From contig CAZGSQ010000008.1 of the NCBI GenBank assembly GCA_964528535.1, positions 1-62,267 on the forward strand: 62,267 nucleotides of DNA, read 5' to 3'. Under the pieces are notes generated by a model. The model saw nothing but the letters and a program-made list of their open reading frames with translations. It did not search any database and was not told the origin of the DNA. Made by a program: the position numbers and the translations under genes. This stretch comes from CAINVV01 sp964528535 (lineage in GTDB: Bacteria; Bacteroidota; Bacteroidia; Bacteroidales; Prolixibacteraceae). Shown here one piece after another: positions 18,193-25,364 of this stretch. Within the stretch, counting starts at the first letter, position 1. Each line of letters opens with the position of its first letter.

Positions 18193-21100
18193 AAAATAAA
18201 AATTTAAGGGAGAAAAAAATTTGATTGTTCAATCGGGCCTTTCGGTCCGGTATATTATTGCCAAATGTTTGCGTTTTTTTATTTGAAGCAATGGATTTTG
18301 GGTTCAGGTTGTTGAAGGAGACTACAGGACGGGGTTTGATGGTTATGGCAATGGTATGGTGAATGGATTCGTTCCCTGACAGATCGACTACCCAGTAGGT
18401 GATGGTATGAACCACATTCAGGTAGGTGGTTCCATCGCCAGGAAAGAAAATATCTGTTGGATAGGCTGATGGCTGCCCGGTACCAGAAATGGAAGCCGGT
18501 GACCCCGGACCGGTGAAATCAATTCTCCAGTGCAAGATTAATTGATTGGCTGGCGTGCAGTTGTCTGAAAAAGTCGTGGGATCTGCATCCAACGCTGTAT
18601 TGCCATGCCTGAATTGATAATAGTCGGGATTAGGGTTGATTTTTAGTAGGTTGGAAACGATAGAGGCTGATATGAGGTCTTCTACACAAAAAGAGAAGGG
18701 AGAAGGAGGAATGAGTACCGGAGGGATTAAATCCTGAAACAGAACAGTTCTGGTAACTGTTGAATCGCAGAGCGTCAATGAATTTGTGGCAGTTAGGTTG
18801 ATTAATCCACTTCCTGACAAGGACCATTTGATGTCGACAGAATCTTTGACAGAAGAGCCAACAATATTTCCGCCGGTGACTGACCAGCTGTTTGTCACAT
18901 TCGGTTGGGGGTTGTTCCAATATCTTACCTGAGAACCAGGACAGTTGGTTCCACTACCGACGGTTGAGATGGCAGGGGTGGGTGTCGGAACCACAGTGGC
19001 AGCAGTTGTTCCTATAACCGGATCGCATCCATAGCCATCCACCACAGAAAGGGTATAAACTCCTGAATTGGCGAGAACCGCAAAAGGTATGGCCGGATCC
19101 TTGGTGGTTGATGTAAATCCGTTCGGACCTGACCAGCTGTAGGTTATCGGATTTCTTCCTCCTGCAAGTCCGGCTTTTAAATAAATTGTATTCCCGGAGC
19201 AAATTGTTGCGGATGGATTGACAATTGGGGTGATGGTAAACGGAATTGGAGCCAGGGTTCCAAAAGATATGTCGTCCAATCCAAAATCGTTTCCACCCAG
19301 CGCCGTCTGAAGGTCAACGATTTGAATAATGGCTGTGGTATTGGCTCCAGAATTCCAGTTGCCGTAGAATCTCTGCCAGTTGTAGGGTGGATTGTTGTTG
19401 GAGGCTCTGGCAGACAATGGAGCGGTGGTCCCCACCAACACACCGTTGACGCTGAATTGCAAATTTGCGTAAGGCGAGACGTTGTTAAGACTCGCAGCCC
19501 AGGCGGCGAAATAGTATTCCGTATTCGGCAATACAGTGACAGTTTCCTGCCAGGCTACCACCGGAGGATTGGACCCACTTCCGTTGACAAGCAGGAAATT
19601 TCCTGTATTGCTTGTATGGTCCCTGCCCCAAAAATTGGAATGGTAAAAAGTAGGATCAGATCCTACGGCATACAAGCCTTCAGGGAAAAGGCCGTTTGGT
19701 GCAGTGGTACTGCCATAGGCACTCGTAAATCCGGTATTTCCCGCAGAAAAATCACCGTTGGTCACCAATTCTGTAGAAACCGGCAGTGTGGCAGATCCAG
19801 TGCAACCAAATGCGTTTGTCGAAGAGACCGTATAGTTGCTTGCGATGTCAACCAGAATTGGATTGATTGTCTCTCCGGTACTCCACAAATAGGTAGTGCC
19901 TCCTCCGGCAGTAAGACGAATATGGCCAGGGACCGCGCAATAATTTGGCTGGATGGTGACATTAGGTTTTGGGTAGACTGTGACGGTGACTGTTGCAAAA
20001 CTGCTGCAATTCGTTGAAGGGTTGAAGTAGCTTACCATGTATGTCGTTGTTACATTTGGATAGGTTACCGGTGGATTGGCGACAGAAGAAGTAAAGCCTG
20101 CCGGACTGGAGCTCCAGGAGATCACAGGTGTTGTCGTTGCGGCCACTCCGCTCAAATTGAAATTGTCAATGGCCCAATATCTTGCGCGTTGATCGCTGTA
20201 ATAGTAAAAGCGAATGTACAAAGTTGCCTGGTTGATATAAGCAGATAAATCGTAGGATGCATTCTTGAACGAATTGGACGAACCCTGGCCGGAGGTAAAA
20301 CTATCCACATCTGACCAGCTGGTTCCGTTGGTGGAAACCTGCACTTTGGCTGCCTCATTGTTTACATTTTCGAATCTGAAATAGTGCCAAAAATTTAGCG
20401 TCAGCGACGAATAGCCAACAGTATTGATGGCAGGTGATTTTAGGTAGGTTTCAGTCTTGGTTCCGTTTTGAGAGCGGCTGTCTGAGAGGTAGAAAGGTGA
20501 TAGGTCATTGGAATGGAAGGTCGTACCGCCCAAGGCATGGCCATCGTTCTGTTTTGTCCATGCGGCTGAGGAAGGTGTTCCTCCGGTCGAGTTGTTGACA
20601 GTTGTCCATCCTGGAGCTGTTAGGTTGAAATTTTCTGAAAGCAGTGCAACTGTCGTTGGGGGTGGAATATTAGAGTTAGAGGAGAGGGTCACCGGTCCAC
20701 CTTCGCAGGTGGCAGAGATGGAAGAGGAGGCATTCACAACAGGGGCTGCAATTACTGTGGTAACAACAGAATTATTTGATGTACAATTATTTGCATCCTT
20801 AATGTTGACTATATAACTTCCTGATGCTGTCGTTGCCGGGTTTAATATCACTGGAGCTTGGCTGCTACTTGAAAATGAATTGGGTCCCGACCACGTATAG
20901 GTATAGGGAGATGTTCCGCCTATGCCGGTTGCATTCAGATTGAGAAGGGTATTTGTACAAACCGGACTGTTGGAAGCGGCAATGACACCAAGTGCAGCGG
21001 TAGGTTCGCCAACATTGACAGATTGATCGAAGAGGCAACCCGCGGCATCTTTGACACGGATGGTAAAGGCTCCTGCAGAGAGAGCTGTAAAAGTTCCACT

Positions 21101-21925
21101 TGCCTGGTAGGTTGCCCCGCCGTTGATGCTGTAAGTATACCCTGCTGTTCCACCACTTCCGGCTACTGTTACTGCTCCTGTGGCATTGCCTTTGCACAGG
21201 ACGTTGGTTTGGGCTGTGACCAGTGCAGTGAGTGAGGTTGTAGGTTCGGAGATGGTAAAGTTTTGATTGACAATACACCCTGCAGCATCTTTAACTGTCA
21301 CGATGGAGGTCCCTGCAGAGCGTGCTGTAAAAGTTCCGCTTGCCTGGTAGGTTGCCCCGCCGTTGGTGCTGTAGGTGTACCCTACGGTTCCACCACTTCC
21401 GGCTACAGTTAACGCTCCTGTGGCATTGCCTTTGCAAAAAACGTTGGTTTGGGCTGTAATTATGGCTGAGAGTGAGGCTGCAGGTTCGGTGATGGAAACG
21501 CTTGCCGAAGTGACGTTTCCGCTGTCGTTGGCGTTGACAGTCCACGTACCCACGGTCAGACCGGTAAAAGATCCATTGGTATTGGTAGCAGATCCGGGAG
21601 TCAATGTGTAATTAACGGTACCACCTGTTCCACCGGTCAACACCGAGACGATTGTTCCGTCGTTGCCGCTGTGGCACGAGACATTGGTGGCAGTCAGGAT
21701 GAGAGAAGCTGAATTTGCGTGGACGAACGAAGGAGTCGCACCTGCAAAGGGAATAAATAATGCAATGGAAAGCAGATGGTTCAGCAACTGGCAGACGACT
21801 CGCTCAAAAGAGATCTTTTGAATGAATTGCCTTGTGCCCGAGACGTTTAAGAAACGATTTTCCGGGAACAACCAGACGAAGTCCAATTTTCGTGAACTTC
21901 TTTTTAAATTTAACTTTCGTTGCAT
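18083..21925 (-). CDS. large secreted SprB-repeat / Ig multidomain protein, cassette B gene 1
   Basis: A 1280-codon frame for an exported modular protein. A long basic N-region precedes the hydrophobic core (~46-65). Then come three ~80-residue SprB-type repeats (~73-308, pattern CKGNATGA..VAGSGGT.GYTYS), a PKD/Ig domain (~309-405), a jelly-roll, choice-of-anchor-like domain (~415-590, ending YWAIDNFNLSG), Ig segments, and a second jelly-roll (~715-890, LVTNGDFSAGN ... FGLDDISFG). More Ig/PKD-like domains follow, then a C-terminal domain shared with cassette A gene 1 (FSDNCTPANQLILHW). The natural end is probably near KPRPVVSFNNLNP. The last ~70 codons run through the intergenic region and into the next gene's signal peptide in another frame, so a one-base frameshift or lost stop is likely. 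SprB repeats suggest a surface adhesin. Confidence 0.85.
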   Translation of the reverse strand: MQRKLNLKRSSRKLDFVWLFPENRFLNVSGTRQFIQKISFERVVCQLLNHLLSIALFIPFAGATPSFVHANSASLILTATNVSCHSGNDGTIVSVLTGGTGGTVNYTLTPGSATNTNGSFTGLTVGTWTVNANDSGNVTSASVSITEPAASLSAIITAQTNVFCKGNATGALTVAGSGGTVGYTYSTNGGATYQASGTFTARSAGTSIVTVKDAAGCIVNQNFTISEPTTSLTALVTAQTNVLCKGNATGAVTVAGSGGTAGYTYSINGGATYQASGTFTALSAGAFTIRVKDAAGCLFDQSVNVGEPTAALGVIAASNSPVCTNTLLNLNATGIGGTSPYTYTWSGPNSFSSSSQAPVILNPATTASGSYIVNIKDANNCTSNNSVVTTVIAAPVVNASSSISATCEGGPVTLSSNSNIPPPTTVALLSENFNLTAPGWTTVNNSTGGTPSSAAWTKQNDGHALGGTTFHSNDLSPFYLSDSRSQNGTKTETYLKSPAINTVGYSSLTLNFWHYFRFENVNNEAAKVQVSTNGTSWSDVDSFTSGQGSSNSFKNASYDLSAYINQATLYIRFYYYSDQRARYWAIDNFNLSGVAATTTPVISWSSSPAGFTSSVANPPVTYPNVTTTYMVSYFNPSTNCSSFATVTVTVYPKPNVTIQPNYCAVPGHIRLTAGGGTTYLWSTGETINPILVDIASNYTVSSTNAFGCTGSATLPVSTELVTNGDFSAGNTGFTSAYGSTTAPNGLFPEGLYAVGSDPTFYHSNFWGRDHTSNTGNFLLVNGSGSNPPVVAWQETVTVLPNTEYYFAAWAASLNNVSPYANLQFSVNGVLVGTTAPLSARASNNNPPYNWQRFYGNWNSGANTTAIIQIVDLQTALGGNDFGLDDISFGTLAPIPFTITPIVNPSATICSGNTIYLKAGLAGGRNPITYSWSGPNGFTSTTKDPAIPFAVLANSGVYTLSVVDGYGCDPVIGTTAATVVPTPTPAISTVGSGTNCPGSQVRYWNNPQPNVTNSWSVTGGNIVGSSVKDSVDIKWSLSGSGLINLTATNSLTLCDSTVTRTVLFQDLIPPVLIPPSPFSFCVEDLISASIVSNLLKINPNPDYYQFRHGNTALDADPTTFSDNCTPANQLILHWRIDFTGPGSPASISGTGQPSAYPTDIFFPGDGTTYLNVVHTITYWVVDLSGNESIHHTIAITIKPRPVVSFNNLNPKSIASNKKTQTFGNNIPDRKARLNNQIFFSLKFLFYETIDSFVVGNRDGCHFCAWSDCCYRICTSTDYLHG
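18234..18249. other. short GC-rich hairpin before cassette B gene 2
   Basis: cgggcc / ggtccg arms (six pairs including one G-T on the plus strand) around a 4-base loop; on the minus-strand transcript one pair becomes A-C. It lies between the presumed true end of gene 1 and the gene 2 start. It could be an attenuator or processing site, but support is weak. Confidence 0.3.
21004..21483 (-). repeat. tandem 240-bp SprB-type coding repeats
   Basis: Two adjacent 240-bp units (21483-21244 and 21243-21004) inside the 1280-codon gene are very similar at DNA level, including long identical blocks. Each encodes one 80-residue SprB-type repeat. A diverged first unit lies upstream. Such repeats expand and contract by recombination and can collapse in short-read assemblies. 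Confidence 0.8.
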
Positions 21926-22486
21926 ATTTAAGGGAAATATCCAATTACTTAGTTAATTCCAAAATTTAGAATATAGTAACCTTGAAAAAATTACAAATTA
22001 TTGTCAGAACATGTTAAATAACTAATTTTAAGTTGTTTAAAATTGATTCTTTCACGTTATTTAAAACAATTAAAAAGGAGAAATTCCTTTAAAAGTACCA
22101 ACTTTTTTTTTCAGGCAATGGAATTTAGGTTCAGAATAAAGATTTGGTAAATATCATTATGTCAAATAAGTTTGATTTCAACTTAAAATAGGTACTTTGT
22201 TTGATAGGTTGGGATTAAATTTAGATCTCATAGTTGATAATTGGTTATGATAACTCCGGCTTTTAATTAGACCAAATATAAACTACTGTCAGCGCATGGT
22301 ATAGTCCCTGAATCAAGCTTACTATCTGACAGAACTAAATTTTCATCTATATTTTTGGAACAGAAAGAGGTTGTCCCGAATGGTAGAGACAGCCTCTTTT
22401 GGGTGGAAGTATTTTTGAGATGAACTACTTGCCACTGTTCTCAAGCAGGGAAAGTGAATTTTTCCACTGCAACATGGAGGGAAGGA
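21926..22486. other. AT-rich intergenic region upstream of cassette B
   Basis: A 561-bp gap. On the minus strand it should hold the cassette B promoter; the only exact TAnnTTTG match noticed is TATATTTG at 22273-22280, which would give a ~340-nt leader. Near the right end is a hairpin terminator for the efflux adaptor gene. No coding sequence was seen. Confidence 0.5.
22364..22399 (-). terminator. terminator hairpin after efflux adaptor gene
   Basis: A 12-bp stem (22364-22375 with 22388-22399) has one mismatch or G-U pair and a 12-nt loop. It lies about 90 bp past the adaptor stop. Read on the minus strand, the stem is followed by a short, interrupted T-rich stretch (ctgttcc), so it is a plausible but imperfect intrinsic terminator. 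Confidence 0.55.
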
Positions 22487-23809
22487 TTACTTCGCGACCT
22501 GATAGAGGTCTTCGATTTTGACCACCTGAACCGAAGTTGAGTCCTTCAATGTTTTGGAGATTAATCCATAAGGAGCCACTATTACTTCATCTCCGGCAGC
22601 AATGCCACTTTTTATTTCGATTCGGGTATTGTCCTGAATTCCTGTTTTAACCTTCACCTTCCAGGCAAGTTTGTTTTTCACAACAAAGACAACTTCATGT
22701 TGCTCTGGCTCTTTGGGTGCAACCTCCTTGGCATTGGTATCATTGGTTCCCTCTTTCTCAACCTGGTCTTTGGCCTTTTTTATGGTACCATCGTCGCCAC
22801 GGGTGGTAACAGCCTGAATAGGTACTGAAATAATACCTTTCCGGGTATCTGTCTGGATCTCGACTGTTGCGGACATTCCCGGTAGGAAGGGATATTTTAA
22901 GGTATCTTTCTCAACCAGATCCTGGTAAGATTTGGCAAGAAGCAATATTTTAACATTAAAATTGGTAACCTGATCAACAGTTGTTCCTGTCACATTGGCT
23001 GAGCTGGCAATCTCAATGACAAGGCCTTTGAATTTTCTTTTCAGGTAGGCATCAATTTCGATGATGGCGGTATCATTTTTTTGGACCTTGACGATATCAT
23101 TCTCGTTAACTTCAACTTTTACCTCCATCGTTGCAAGGTCGGCTACGGTCATCAGTTCAGTCCCCGCGAACTGATTGGTACCCACCACTTTTTCTCCTTT
23201 TTCTACATTTAATTTTGAAACGGTTCCATCAATCGGAGAGAAAATTTTTGTCTTTGTCAGGTTTTCGGATGCTTCGCGAACGCTTGATTCGGCACTCTTT
23301 ACAGAATACCGGGCAGCCTGTACTTCTGAAATGGCAACTTTCCATCCGGCTTCAATGGTCTCGAATTCGGATTTTGGTATGGTTTTCTTTTCGAGCAACT
23401 GTTTGGAGCGCTGGTAATTGAGTTCTTTCTCAATGAGCTGGGCTTCGGCTTGCGCCAACCTGGCCTTTTGGGTGTTGAGTGTTGCCTCGATTCTGCTGAG
23501 GCTAGATTGGTAAATATCTGGTTTGATGACCACCAACAGATCGCCTTTTTTGACCCTGTTTCCCTCTTTTACAGGAAGTTCAATGATCTCGCCGGGAACT
23601 TCAGGGCTAATCTTAACCTCTTTTTGGGGTTTCAATTTACCATTGGCCGTTATGATTTCTGTGATATTTTGGGTGATGACCTTCTCGGTAGCCACTTTAA
23701 CAGTCAAATCTTTCCCAAACCAACCCATCTTTTTTCCCACCAGCAACAAGATGATGATAACCACTCCGAGACCGATTATCCAGGGCATCTTACTTTTGTT
23801 CTTTTTCAT
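22487..23809 (-). CDS. efflux transporter periplasmic adaptor (HlyD/MacA family)
   Basis: A 440-residue membrane-fusion protein that would link an inner-membrane exporter to an outer-membrane channel. One N-terminal membrane anchor (~residues 9-27) is followed by the lipoyl/barrel-sandwich half motifs (ITANGKLKPQKEVKISPEVPGEIIELPVKEGNRVKKGDLL), a long alpha-helical hairpin (~105-185, IEATLNTQKARLAQAEAQLIEKE), the second half (KIFSPIDGTVSKLNVEKGEKV), and beta-barrel plus membrane-proximal domains. A charged, low-complexity insert rich in K, E and T (~345-372) is unusual. No transporter or TolC gene adjoins it, in contrast to the adaptor at 60983-62095. Its partner must be elsewhere. Confidence 0.88.
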   Translation of the reverse strand: MKKNKSKMPWIIGLGVVIIILLLVGKKMGWFGKDLTVKVATEKVITQNITEIITANGKLKPQKEVKISPEVPGEIIELPVKEGNRVKKGDLLVVIKPDIYQSSLSRIEATLNTQKARLAQAEAQLIEKELNYQRSKQLLEKKTIPKSEFETIEAGWKVAISEVQAARYSVKSAESSVREASENLTKTKIFSPIDGTVSKLNVEKGEKVVGTNQFAGTELMTVADLATMEVKVEVNENDIVKVQKNDTAIIEIDAYLKRKFKGLVIEIASSANVTGTTVDQVTNFNVKILLLAKSYQDLVEKDTLKYPFLPGMSATVEIQTDTRKGIISVPIQAVTTRGDDGTIKKAKDQVEKEGTNDTNAKEVAPKEPEQHEVVFVVKNKLAWKVKVKTGIQDNTRIEIKSGIAAGDEVIVAPYGLISKTLKDSTSVQVVKIEDLYQVAK

Positions 23810-23938
23810 TTGAAGTTGATTAGCTATTTATTATTTCAAAATGTTCAATTTTAACGCCTTGCTTTGGCGGGAGGGGCCGAAAACCCGCCTATTCTTTAAA
23901 ACATGAGGAAAGTTTTAAAAGTGCTCATAAAAATAGCA

Positions 23939-23946
23939 TAATTTTG
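23939..23946 (+). promoter_or_regulatory. candidate kbl promoter -7 box
   Basis: TAATTTTG fits TAnnTTTG exactly and lies 58 bp before the kbl ATG. A TTTT run 22 bp upstream could stand in for the -33 box. Confidence 0.45.
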
Positions 23947-24004
23947 TGTGACGAGCATCCTTTTAGAGGATCAATTGCATGAGATCATTTAAAAACATTC
24001 AGTT

Positions 24005-25195
24005 ATGTACGGTAAGATCAAAGAACACCTTCAGAACGAACTGCAATCCATACGTGAAGCGGGACTATACAAGAAAGAGCGTCTGATTGTTTCTCCTCAG
24101 GATGCTGTGATCAGGCTTGCCTCGGGAGAAGAGGTACTCAATTTTTGTGCGAACAACTACCTTGGACTCTCCAGCCATCCGGCGTTGATTCAGGCTGCGA
24201 CAGAGGCTTTGCATTCACATGGATATGGAATGTCGTCGGTGCGATTTATCTGTGGCACGACAGATCTGCACAAAACGCTTGAAGAGCGGATTGCGAAGTT
24301 CTTTGGTACAGAAGATACCATCCTTTATGCTGCATGTTTTGATGCCAATGGAGGGATCTTCGAACCCTTGTTTTCGGAGGAGGATGCCATCATTTCAGAT
24401 TCTTTGAACCATGCTTCCATTATTGATGGTGTGCGTTTGAGCAAGGCAAAAAGATTCAGGTACCTGAATGCAGATATGGAAGATTTGGAGAACCAGCTGA
24501 TACTTGCGAAAGAGGCCAGATTCAGAATTATTGTCACAGACGGCGTCTTCTCGATGGATGGCAATGTGGCCCCGCTTGATAAGATCAATTTACTGGCCAA
24601 GAAATATGATGCCCTGATCATGGTCGACGAATGCCATTCGGCCGGTGTTGTTGGGGAAACGGGTCGAGGGGTCACCGAATTGTTTAACGTCAGGGGGGAG
24701 GTTGACATTATCACGGGTACCCTTGGAAAGGCTTTTGGTGGGGCACTCGGTGGATTTACAACAGGCAGGAGAGAGGTGATAGAATTACTTCGTCAGAGAT
24801 CAAGACCTTATCTTTTTTCCAATTCCTTACCTCCTGCTGTGGTGAATGCCGGAATAAAGATGTTCGAGATGATGGAAGCGACCTCCGATTTGCAACAGAA
24901 GCTTCATCATAACACGGCCTATTTTATGAAGGAAATGAAAGCTGCAGGGTTTGATATCAAGCCCAGCAAATCGGCTATTTGTGCTGTGATGTTGTATGAT
25001 GCCAAGCTTTCACAGGATTTTGCCGCTCAACTTTTGGAAGAAGGAGTCTATGTGATCGGTTTTTATTATCCGGTAGTTGCCCAGGGGCAGGCCCGCATCC
25101 GCGTTCAACTTTCTGCGGCGCACCAGCAGGCGCATCTGGAGAAAGCCGTTGCAGCCTTTAAAAATGTTGGTAAGAGATTGGGTGTTATAGGCTGA
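24005..25195 (+). CDS. kbl: glycine C-acetyltransferase (2-amino-3-ketobutyrate CoA ligase)
   Basis: PLP-dependent enzyme of the alpha-oxoamine synthase family. It cleaves 2-amino-3-oxobutyrate with CoA to glycine and acetyl-CoA, the second step of threonine breakdown. Visible features are the N-terminal NFCANNYLGLSSHP, DECHSAGVVGETGRG (PLP-contacting Asp-x-x-His), and the Schiff-base lysine in TGTLGKAFGGALGGF (~residue 243). At 396 residues the length equals E. coli Kbl. The other pathway enzyme, threonine dehydrogenase (tdh), is not adjacent. A serine palmitoyltransferase or 8-amino-7-oxononanoate synthase is a less likely alternative. Confidence 0.9.
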   Translation: MYGKIKEHLQNELQSIREAGLYKKERLIVSPQDAVIRLASGEEVLNFCANNYLGLSSHPALIQAATEALHSHGYGMSSVRFICGTTDLHKTLEERIAKFFGTEDTILYAACFDANGGIFEPLFSEEDAIISDSLNHASIIDGVRLSKAKRFRYLNADMEDLENQLILAKEARFRIIVTDGVFSMDGNVAPLDKINLLAKKYDALIMVDECHSAGVVGETGRGVTELFNVRGEVDIITGTLGKAFGGALGGFTTGRREVIELLRQRSRPYLFSNSLPPAVVNAGIKMFEMMEATSDLQQKLHHNTAYFMKEMKAAGFDIKPSKSAICAVMLYDAKLSQDFAAQLLEEGVYVIGFYYPVVAQGQARIRVQLSAAHQQAHLEKAVAAFKNVGKRLGVIG

Positions 25196-25364
25196 GGCAT
25201 GTCACATGCACACGAAAGTTCTTCTTTTTTGACTTTTCCAGTCCCCTGTTTTGTACACAAATAAAATTAATTTTACTGCTCCGATTGTCCAATTGTTCTT
25301 CATTGCCTGCTGAGAAGAACTTTGTGAATGGTTGGCCTCTTTTTATATCAATAACTTTACAAGA

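Noticed and set aside
15229..21925. PorP/SprF-type outer-membrane partner for the SprB-repeat protein
   Set aside because: SprB-type genes are often followed by a PorP/SprF gene, but the 351-residue neighbour lacks the beta-barrel pattern and has its own paralogue; it is a different family.
23866..23889. 6-bp GC hairpin (ggcggg/cccgcc) upstream of the orphan adaptor as terminator
   Set aside because: It lies between divergent genes, where no transcript should end, and has no T-tract.
25197..25209. 5-bp hairpin after kbl as terminator
   Set aside because: Stem too short and no T-tract directly after it.
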